A stretch of DNA of 57,139 nt, taken from assembly GCF_900176645.1 (NCBI RefSeq), contig NZ_FXAN01000110.1, positions 1 to 57,139 of the forward strand, given 5' to 3'. The translations under genes and the position numbers were made by a program. Origin of the DNA: Burkholderia singularis. Its GTDB lineage: Bacteria > Pseudomonadota > Gammaproteobacteria > Burkholderiales > Burkholderiaceae. Within the stretch, counting starts at the first letter, position 1, and each line of letters starts with the position of its first letter. Shown piece by piece: positions 25,975-33,429 of the stretch. The notes below the pieces were generated by a model. The model was not told where the DNA came from. It ran no database searches and worked only from the letters and a program-made list of their open reading frames with translations.

Positions 25975-26196
25975 ATGGCCACGCTGGAAGCATTGCGCTG
26001 CGTGCTCGACGACGAGCGCACCCCCGACATCATTCGTCACCACATCATCGATTCGCTGCAATACACGTTGCGCAATTACGGGCAGGTGTTCAGCGCGAAG
26101 GAAATCGCATGGTTGAGCGAATGGGACGATCCGCGCATTCCGATCGCCGCGCGTAAGGAACTCGACAAGCGCGAACCGGCTGGCGAAGCGCGCTGA
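25975..26196 (+). CDS. Small conserved hypothetical protein
   Basis: A 73-residue protein starting MATLEALRCVLDDERTPDII, then RHHIIDSLQYTLRNYGQVF and AWLSEWDDPRIPIAARKELD. It is predicted helical and soluble. I do not recognise a domain. GGAGCACTAGG precedes the ATG at 25975. The 215 bases before it, after the XRE gene, hold no other convincing gene. Confidence 0.65.
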   Translation: MATLEALRCVLDDERTPDIIRHHIIDSLQYTLRNYGQVFSAKEIAWLSEWDDPRIPIAARKELDKREPAGEAR

Positions 26197-26263
26197 CGCA
26201 GCGGCGCGTGCGATGCATCTGGCCGCCGGGCCGCGTCAGCGCCGCCGTTCGAGGCCGCGTGCG

Positions 26264-29200
26264 TCACTTCAGCCCGAAGTCGACACGCGTTGTCGCGCCT
26301 TTGTCGTCGATGCCTTTCGCGTCGAGCTTCGGCGCGACGATGAAGATTCGGTTCGCATCGACCTTGCCGTCCAAATATCGGCGCACCGCCTGCGCGCGGT
26401 TCTGCGCGAGCGCGAGCAGCGCCGATTCATCGAGCGGCGCGTGCTCCGCTAGCGCCTTCTTCATGTCGGCGTCGGGCAGCGTCTTGGTCAAGCCGATCAT
26501 ATTGCGCGGCTTCTTGAAATCGGCGGCCTTGTACGCCTTCGTCAGGTACTTCGAGTATTCGGCCGGCTCGACTTTCACGGTCATCGGATCGACGCTTTCG
26601 CCTTGACCGATTACGTCCTTGAGCTTCTGCTGTTTGACGAGCCGCTCGACATACGCATCGCGCAGACCCGGCAGATCCTTATCGGGATCGACGCGGCCGA
26701 TCAGGTCGAGCCGGATCGACGGCTTGTCCGCAAGCATCTTCGAGATCGTATCGAGCTTCTTCTGGTCCGCGTCGGACAGTTTCGCGTAACCCGGCTCGAA
26801 CTCGACGTAGCCGAGCTCCTCGCTGCCGCTGCCGAACGCGTGCGCAAGCAGCGTGAACGGCGACGTGACGGCCTTCGCGATCAGGTTCAGCACCGCGCGC
26901 CAGATCAGCCCGCCGATGCTGAACTCCGGGTTCGACAATGATCCGGACACCGGAATATTCACGTCGATCTGGCCTTGCGAGTTTTTCAGCAGCGAAATCG
27001 CGAGCCGCACCGGCAACTTCGTCGCGGTGTCGTTGTCGACATGGTCACCGAACGTCAGCTGATCGATGAAGATGTGATTGTTCGCGGTGAGTTGGTCATT
27101 GTCGAGCTTGTAGCTCAGATCCACGTTCAGCTTGCCTTTCGTGATCGGATAACCCGCATACTTCGCCGAGTACGGCGTGAGGTTCGTCAGCTCGATGTCG
27201 TGCGCGGTCGCCGTCAAGTCGAGCGCGGGCTTCTCGATCAGCGGATTGACCGTGCCCTTGATCGCGATCGGCCCGTTGGCGGCCAATTTCGCATCGATGT
27301 TGACGGGCGCGGCCGTGGTGGAATCGGTGCCGAACGCGCCGACCGTGCCGTTGATCGCAACGAGATTCGCCGAGTAGTTCGGCTTGATGAAGTTGTCGGT
27401 GTACGTGACGCGGCCTTTTTGCAGCAGCAGTTGGCCGAAATGCAGCCGCACCGGATGCGCCGGCGGCGCGGCCGCCTTCACGATCACCGCAGCGGACGCG
27501 CCCGCCGGTGCGGCGGCGGATTCGGACGCGGTCGCGGACGATTCGGCAGCGGCCGGGGCCGCCTGCGCCAGCGCAGCCGCATTCGACGCGTGCGCCGCCA
27601 CATCGGAGGCGGCCGCCCCGGCATGCGCGCTGGCCGCCCCGCCTGCCGCCCGCTCGCCGGCGGCGGCCATCCCCGATGCGGCCGGCGGCGAAAGCGGCAC
27701 CGGCTCCTTGCCGCTCGCATCGCGCGTGAGCGACTTCGCCGGGCCGGTTTCGTGCGCCACGACCTGCCGTAAATTCAGCTTGCCTTGCGCGTCGAGCAGC
27801 ACGCGCCCGTAGAAATTCGAGAACGTCACGCGCGCCGCGTCGACGTCCGTGCCGCGCACGCCGTCGTAATTCGCCTTCAGATTCGTGAGCGCGAGCGAAC
27901 GCCAGCCGGCAAACGGATCGGACGTCGCCTTGTCGAGCAAACGCACGTCGACGAGCGCCGCATCGCCGCGATACGACGCTCGCGCGGCCTGCTTCGTCTG
28001 CTCGAATGCGAGATCGCCCTTCGCGTTCAGCAGCGCGCTCGCGATTGTCGCATTCAGCATGCTGCCGAAATACGGCTCGAACGCGGCCGCGTCGAGCCGG
28101 TTGCCGTTCAGCTTCAGGTCGACTTTCAGCGGCGTCGCTGTCACATCGCCCGATGCGTCGAGCGAGCCCTTGCGATTGAGTGTCGCCGTGAGCTTGACGG
28201 GCAACGGCCGGGTCAGATCGTCGCTGATCTGCCGCACGCTGAGCTGCATCGGCGCGAACGCGAGCTTCACGGCACGCGGCGTCGAGCGGTCGGTGAAATT
28301 CGCGCGGGCGTCCTTCACGTTCAACTCGTCGATCTTGTAATGCCAGGCAGGCTCGGCCGCCACGCCGCGCTCGGCCGGACGAGACGACGGCGCGTGCGCT
28401 TGACCTGCCGGTTTGCCGCGCGATTCGCCGAGCGCCGCCAGATCGATCCGCCCGTCCGGCAGCCGCGCGACGTCCAGCGCCAGGCCCGCCGCATCGACAC
28501 TCGCGATCTCGGCACGGCGCGCAGCCAGGTCGACTTTCGTCACCTTCACGCGTGCATCGGGCACCACGATCGCGGGCGTCTTCGAATCCGGCAACGCGAT
28601 CTTCAGCGATTTCAGCCCAAGTTCACTGTCGGTCACTTGCGCGTCGAACGGCGTCTTCGACCAGTCCGCCTTCGCGTTGAGCGTCGTGCTGAGCGCGCCG
28701 TCGAGCACGTGCGCGGAGGTCGCACCGGCCAAATACGGGCGCACGGCAGACAACGCGAACGCATCGATGGCGAGCTTCGTGTCCGCCTGCCGCGCGGCAA
28801 GATTGAACGCGCCTTGCGCGTTGATCGCGCCGCCGCTCGCGAGGTCCGTCGCGAGCGTGTAGCGCGCGGGCGCGTGGCCCGTGAGCGAGAAATCGGCGAG
28901 CGTCGCCGCGACGTGCGTAAACGACATGGCCGCTGGCGTCGCGAGCGATGCGTCGGCCACGTTCAGCGTACCGTCGTTGATCGCGAAGCGCTTGATCGTC
29001 AGATCGAGCGGCTGTGCGTCGCGCCGCACGGGCGCGGCAACCGGGCTCGACGCAGCGTGGGCCGCGACGGCTGAGGACGCGGACGCGTCCACGGCCGCCG
29101 GCGTCGCGGCGGCACGCACGGCGCCCGGTGCCGAAACCGCGTTCGCGGAGCCCGCCGCGCCGTCCGCCGGCGGCGACGACGCGCCCGCCAGCTTCTGCAC

Positions 29201-30244
29201 GTTCAGCAGCCCCGCCTTGTCGCGCGTCAGCGCAACGACCGGCTGATCGATCCGGATCTCGTCGAAATGCAGCGCGTTGCGCAGCGGCTCAAGCTGCGCG
29301 GCCGCCACATGCACGCCGCGCGCGGCGAAAAGCGGCTCGTTTGCATGGCTCGTCACCTGCGCGTCGCGCAAATCGGCCGTGCCCGATATCCGCAGCGCGG
29401 GCACGTCGCCCGACATCGCGAAATTCACGTTGACGTCGCTTGTGAGCTTGCCCGCGCGCACGTCGACGGGCAGCTTGGTCGGCGCATACGACAGCAGCCG
29501 CGGCAAATCGAGCCCGTCGAACTTCAGATTGATCGACGATTCGCGCGACTGCGCAAACGGCTTGGTCTTACCGTCGATCGCGAACGGACTGCCGTCGACG
29601 CGCGCGCGCAGCCTCGGCTCGACGAAGACGTCGCTCTTCGAGGCCAACGTAGCGATGAACGGAATGCCGAGCGACCATTGATCGACGACATGCTTTTCAT
29701 TCAGCAGGCGATCGTCGAAATCGATCCGCCCGCGGTTGACCTGGATGTTCGAGACGGAGAAGCGCACCGGCTTGCTGTCGGGCTGCGGCGACGGCTTCGA
29801 AAATTTGTCGATCAGATCGGTGAAATTGAAACGTTGCGCGTCATAGCGAACGACGCGCAAATGCGGATCGTCGAGCCGCACTTCGTCGACGATCGGCGCA
29901 AGGCGCGCGACCGACGCCCACGACGCGCGCATGACGAGCGTGCCGATGTCGATGAAACCGCCCTGCCCGCCGCGCTCGCCGATTCGCACGCCGTCGGCTT
30001 CGAGCCGCAGCGTATAAGGATTGAAGGCGATGCGCTCGATCGTCGCGGGACGCTCGAGTTGCTGGCTCAACTGCTGCTCGGCGATATGACGGATCAACGG
30101 CGGCGCGGCAAAAAAGCCCAGCAGTCCGAACAGTATGACGAAAATCAGCGCGCCGATGCCGGTGCGCTTCACGCGGCGCGACCGGGCGGCATCGCCGAGC
30201 TTGTGCAAGGTCGATTGGACGGGTTCTTTGTCGAAGCTTGCCAT
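26264..30244 (-). CDS. AsmA-like DUF748 domain protein
   Basis: A 1326-residue protein with one N-terminal membrane helix (TGIGALIFVILFGLLGFFAA) and a very long periplasmic part. The region AEQQLSQQLERPATIERIAFNPYTLRLEADGVRIG is the AsmA/DUF748 opening; further repeats (VNRGRIDFDDRLL; GRVTYTDNFIKPNY; KGKLNVDLSYKLDNDQLTANN) form the long beta-rich groove. AsmA-like proteins bridge inner and outer membrane and are linked to phospholipid transport. Two Ala/Pro-rich linkers interrupt it. The C-terminus (LSDADQKKLDTISKMLADKP; IRLDLIGRVDPDKD) resembles an OmpA-like domain in layout. ATG at 30244 chosen because the membrane helix follows it closely. Several long frames antisense to it are shadows. 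Confidence 0.88.
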   Translation of the reverse strand: MASFDKEPVQSTLHKLGDAARSRRVKRTGIGALIFVILFGLLGFFAAPPLIRHIAEQQLSQQLERPATIERIAFNPYTLRLEADGVRIGERGGQGGFIDIGTLVMRASWASVARLAPIVDEVRLDDPHLRVVRYDAQRFNFTDLIDKFSKPSPQPDSKPVRFSVSNIQVNRGRIDFDDRLLNEKHVVDQWSLGIPFIATLASKSDVFVEPRLRARVDGSPFAIDGKTKPFAQSRESSINLKFDGLDLPRLLSYAPTKLPVDVRAGKLTSDVNVNFAMSGDVPALRISGTADLRDAQVTSHANEPLFAARGVHVAAAQLEPLRNALHFDEIRIDQPVVALTRDKAGLLNVQKLAGASSPPADGAAGSANAVSAPGAVRAAATPAAVDASASSAVAAHAASSPVAAPVRRDAQPLDLTIKRFAINDGTLNVADASLATPAAMSFTHVAATLADFSLTGHAPARYTLATDLASGGAINAQGAFNLAARQADTKLAIDAFALSAVRPYLAGATSAHVLDGALSTTLNAKADWSKTPFDAQVTDSELGLKSLKIALPDSKTPAIVVPDARVKVTKVDLAARRAEIASVDAAGLALDVARLPDGRIDLAALGESRGKPAGQAHAPSSRPAERGVAAEPAWHYKIDELNVKDARANFTDRSTPRAVKLAFAPMQLSVRQISDDLTRPLPVKLTATLNRKGSLDASGDVTATPLKVDLKLNGNRLDAAAFEPYFGSMLNATIASALLNAKGDLAFEQTKQAARASYRGDAALVDVRLLDKATSDPFAGWRSLALTNLKANYDGVRGTDVDAARVTFSNFYGRVLLDAQGKLNLRQVVAHETGPAKSLTRDASGKEPVPLSPPAASGMAAAGERAAGGAASAHAGAAASDVAAHASNAAALAQAAPAAAESSATASESAAAPAGASAAVIVKAAAPPAHPVRLHFGQLLLQKGRVTYTDNFIKPNYSANLVAINGTVGAFGTDSTTAAPVNIDAKLAANGPIAIKGTVNPLIEKPALDLTATAHDIELTNLTPYSAKYAGYPITKGKLNVDLSYKLDNDQLTANNHIFIDQLTFGDHVDNDTATKLPVRLAISLLKNSQGQIDVNIPVSGSLSNPEFSIGGLIWRAVLNLIAKAVTSPFTLLAHAFGSGSEELGYVEFEPGYAKLSDADQKKLDTISKMLADKPSIRLDLIGRVDPDKDLPGLRDAYVERLVKQQKLKDVIGQGESVDPMTVKVEPAEYSKYLTKAYKAADFKKPRNMIGLTKTLPDADMKKALAEHAPLDESALLALAQNRAQAVRRYLDGKVDANRIFIVAPKLDAKGIDDKGATTRVDFGLK

Positions 30245-30379
30245 GAATGAAATGCATGATGCCGCCATCGCGGCGGGGAAAATTCGGAACGGGCGCGGCT
30301 TTTGCCAGTATAGGCATGTGCGTTTTGCCGTGCAGTCACGTCGCACGCGGCCTTATGACCGGGCGACGTGTGCAAACGT

Positions 30380-32029
30380 TCACTTGCGAACGACCGCCGG
30401 CGGGCGCCAATTATCGTCGCAGACTTGACGTTTCGGCGCGTAGAGGTGCAGCGCAAGCGCGAAATCGCTGCGTGGCGCGGGCAGCCAGTTCGATGCGCGG
30501 CCGCCGGGCGGCGTCGTGGACACGGCAATCTCGATCGAGCCGTCGTGGCCGCGATGCAGGTCGCGCCCGGTAAGCGAACGGCGGCCGCGGCCCAGCTCGG
30601 GCAACGCGCCATCCGGCGTGTACGGTGCAAGCGACCAGAATGCGCGCACGGGCGGCAGCGCATTCGCCGCGAAACGGATCGCGTAGCGATACGCGCCGTT
30701 CAGCGGCCGGCCCGCGCTGTCGGTCTTGACGACGGCGAGCGCTTCATCGGAGCACGTCGCGGCGTCGAACTGCGTCGACGCAGCATACGCCCGCAACGCA
30801 TAATCGACGCCATAGTTGCCGACACCGTCACCAAGCCAGCTCCAGCCGTTCGCGCTCATCGCGTTCGGCGGCGGCGCCGCAAGCCGCACGCGCGCCTCGG
30901 CGACACCGCGCTCGGCCGCTGCCAGCCGGTCGCCCTGCCACTGCACGGACGCACCGGCCGTCACGCCGATATCCGTGAGGATTTGCAGCGCATGCGCGTC
31001 GGCCGCGGGCGGCGGATTGTCCTGCAACGCGCGCGCGGCGCGCGAGAAGAACGCGTTGGGATCGAGCGCAGCGACCTGCTCCACCGGCCCGAGATCGGAC
31101 GCGGCGGCCCCCGCCGAGGCGTCGCCTGGCGGACGACCACCGGCAGACGAGCCGCCCCGCGTTGCGTTTGTTGACGGCAATTCCGCCGCCGGTTGCAGCG
31201 TGGACGATGGTTGCGCCGTGCCCGATTGGGCCGCCGCCGCGCGATCGGCCAGCGGCCGCGGCTCATCTGCAGACCGTGCGCCGGCCGGCGCCTGAGCGTT
31301 CGCCATCGGCTGCCCCGCCGGCGCGTGGCCGGCCGAAGCCGCCGGGCGGCGCGCGGCCGATGCGCCACGCGTGCCGGTCGCGCCGATATAGGCCGATAGC
31401 GGCACGACGCGAATCGCGCGCTGCAGTTTCCTAGCAGCTTCCAGATCGTGATTGCCCGCCGCGCTGATGCGCACGTCGAGCCAGACACCCTGCGTGGGCG
31501 TATCGACCCGCACGACGCCCGCCGGCAGCTTGCCCGTCCAGCCGGGCGCCGCGAAAACGATCGCTACCGGGCGATCCGGCCGCCCATTCGCGCGCGCCCC
31601 CGAACCGGCCATCCCCGTCGACCACAGCACATTGGTCCACATATCGAGTGCGCGCGCGTCGAGATAACGGTCGCGCGAAGCCGGCAGCACCACGACGACG
31701 GGTTCGTCGCGAACATCGAGCCACGCGGTCGAAGCCAGCATGTCGCTGCTCGCGAGCGGCGGATTCGGCGCGCCAGGCGAGGGCAGCGCGCGCGCATGGC
31801 GCAGCGTGTTGCCCGGCACGCCGCCCGCCGCGTCGGCCTGCCGGGCAACGTCCATCAACACGAGCGGATAAACGTAAATATACGAATCGGCAACTTCGCT
31901 GCGCATCCAGCCGGTCTTGCGCTGAATGGCATCTGGCGTCGACGCGCACCCCGCGAGCAGCGTCAACGCGACAAGCGGCGCGCAAACGCGCCGCCACGAA
32001 CCAGCAGTTTCTTGCGATATTTTTATCAT
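30380..32029 (-). CDS. DUF1254/DUF1214 lipoprotein with inserted linker
   Basis: A 549-residue lipoprotein: signal peptide with lipobox LLAGC (Cys28). VADSYIYVYPLVLMDVAR is the DUF1254 opening, and NYGVDYALRAYAASTQFDAA with AFWSLAPYTPDGALPE belongs to DUF1214. Between the two lies an Ala/Pro/Ser-rich stretch (about residues 217-312) that looks disordered. Function is unknown for the family. The start is uncertain: ATG at 32029 gives a normal signal peptide but no strong ribosome site. It lies upstream of the DUF748 gene in the same direction. Confidence 0.82.
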   Translation of the reverse strand: MIKISQETAGSWRRVCAPLVALTLLAGCASTPDAIQRKTGWMRSEVADSYIYVYPLVLMDVARQADAAGGVPGNTLRHARALPSPGAPNPPLASSDMLASTAWLDVRDEPVVVVLPASRDRYLDARALDMWTNVLWSTGMAGSGARANGRPDRPVAIVFAAPGWTGKLPAGVVRVDTPTQGVWLDVRISAAGNHDLEAARKLQRAIRVVPLSAYIGATGTRGASAARRPAASAGHAPAGQPMANAQAPAGARSADEPRPLADRAAAAQSGTAQPSSTLQPAAELPSTNATRGGSSAGGRPPGDASAGAAASDLGPVEQVAALDPNAFFSRAARALQDNPPPAADAHALQILTDIGVTAGASVQWQGDRLAAAERGVAEARVRLAAPPPNAMSANGWSWLGDGVGNYGVDYALRAYAASTQFDAATCSDEALAVVKTDSAGRPLNGAYRYAIRFAANALPPVRAFWSLAPYTPDGALPELGRGRRSLTGRDLHRGHDGSIEIAVSTTPPGGRASNWLPAPRSDFALALHLYAPKRQVCDDNWRPPAVVRK

Positions 32030-32247
32030 TCGGTGGCACGGCAAACGCGCGGCAAAGCCGCGCGCGTTGATTGGCGGTCGGCGCTCGCGTGATCTCTTGT
32101 GGTCCTCGTAGCGTTCATGCCGGCCGGGTGACGCTTTATCAGCGCTATTTTTAGGATCGGCTGTATCGTAACCTTGTCACCCCGGCAAAAACAATGTCTG
32201 CCAGCATCGGCGGCATGCGCACTGCCCCGATGCATGCCCGCGTCAAA

Positions 32248-33096
32248 CTACCCGCGCAATTCGACGAGCCGCCCGCTCTCCAGCCCGAAACGCCGCACGA
32301 TCTTCACCGAAGGCTTCTGCGCAAACGGCGCGCCTTCCGGCCGATCCAGATATTCGACAACGACCACCGCCGCCGCGCCGCCAAGCTCGATCGATACCGC
32401 CACGGGCGTCAGCCGATCGCCGAGCAGCACGGCCGGCGCGCCGCCGCGATCCGGCTGCGCCGCCGCGACGTACAGAAATTGACCGCTGCCGCCCGGATCG
32501 TCGCTGAGCAGCACGGCCGTCACCGGCCGGCCAGCGACCGTCACTGTGCTGCTGCGCGCGACGAGCTTCGTCACCCGCTGCGTCGCAGATCCCGGCGCGG
32601 CCGCCTGCACCGCCGCGCCGTTCGTCAGTTTGATCGGCTCGCCGTCGATCACGTAAACCGCGCCCGCCGGATCGGCCGATAGCGGCGCCGTCGGGCCGGA
32701 CGCCGCCGCGGCCGGCACGCCCGCGGCTCGCAGCGCGAGCCGCTCGTCCGCGACGTCGCGCAACGCGGCGATCCGTACGGCGTACGCATCCGTCAAACAG
32801 GCGATCCGGCCCCCGCACGCATCGCGCACGCGCTGCCGCCAGCTCTGCTGGTCACCGCGCAACGCATCGCGAAACTCGCGGTATGCCATCCCTTCATCGG
32901 CCGGACGGGCGCGCTGCAAAATTTCGTAATACGTCGCCATCCGCACGTCCAATTCGCCGAGCGCCGGACTTGCGCAGATCGCACGTTCGGCCGCGTTCGA
33001 TGCGCGCGCGCAATCGAAGCTCGCGGCAAGCGCAAACGGAATATTCAGCGTCAACGCAGCGCCCAGCGCCACGGCCCGCCATCGTATTGTCGACAT
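32248..33096 (-). CDS. Secreted protein with LprI-like N-terminal domain
   Basis: A 282-residue protein. Signal peptide: RWRAVALGAALTLNIPFALA, then FDCARASNAAERAICASPAL and GELDVRMATYYEILQRA, which is the LprI-like cysteine motif (two Cys spaced about 13 apart) found in lysozyme-inhibitor-type proteins. The C-terminal half (VYVIDGEPIKLTNGAA onwards) has no domain I recognise. GAGGAGAGACG precedes the ATG. Periplasmic or surface function inferred only from the signal peptide. Confidence 0.75.
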   Translation of the reverse strand: MSTIRWRAVALGAALTLNIPFALAASFDCARASNAAERAICASPALGELDVRMATYYEILQRARPADEGMAYREFRDALRGDQQSWRQRVRDACGGRIACLTDAYAVRIAALRDVADERLALRAAGVPAAAASGPTAPLSADPAGAVYVIDGEPIKLTNGAAVQAAAPGSATQRVTKLVARSSTVTVAGRPVTAVLLSDDPGGSGQFLYVAAAQPDRGGAPAVLLGDRLTPVAVSIELGGAAAVVVVEYLDRPEGAPFAQKPSVKIVRRFGLESGRLVELRG

Positions 33097-33354
33097 CGTC
33101 TCTCCTCACTTCGGGCGCCTCGACGCCGCCGCGGCCGTTCCGCGCGACGCAGCCGGCCCCGGTAATCCCGCCCAGCGCAGTACGCGCCGATTGTAATCAA
33201 ACCGTCGGGCGCGCGGCCAAACGCCGCATGCCGAACGGCGCACGCATGGCGTTCGCGCCCGCGAATCCCGTTCGGCGCAGCGGCCGCCTATTTCTGACAT
33301 CCGCCGCCACGCCCGCCGCGCGCCGGCAGCAAACGCCGGCGATGCATCATCCGC

Positions 33355-33385
33355 TTGACCTTCCTATCATGGGAATGTTGATACT
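33355..33385 (+). promoter_or_regulatory. CueR/MerR-type promoter of copA
   Basis: TTGACC (33355-33360) and GATACT (33380-33385) are separated by 19 bases, the abnormally long spacing required by MerR-family activators. The spacer carries the dyad ACCTTCC / GGAATGT, one mismatch from a perfect ACCTTCC-N7-GGAAGGT copper operator. Transcription would begin about 38 bases before copA. No cueR gene is in the window. Confidence 0.75.
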
Positions 33386-33429
33386 GTGCTCATCGGCGGC
33401 CTCGCCCGCCTTATCGAATTGGATCGCAG

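Noticed and set aside
27785..30250. Long plus-strand frames opposite the AsmA/DUF748 gene
   Set aside because: They mirror the codon bias of the minus-strand gene and carry no domain.
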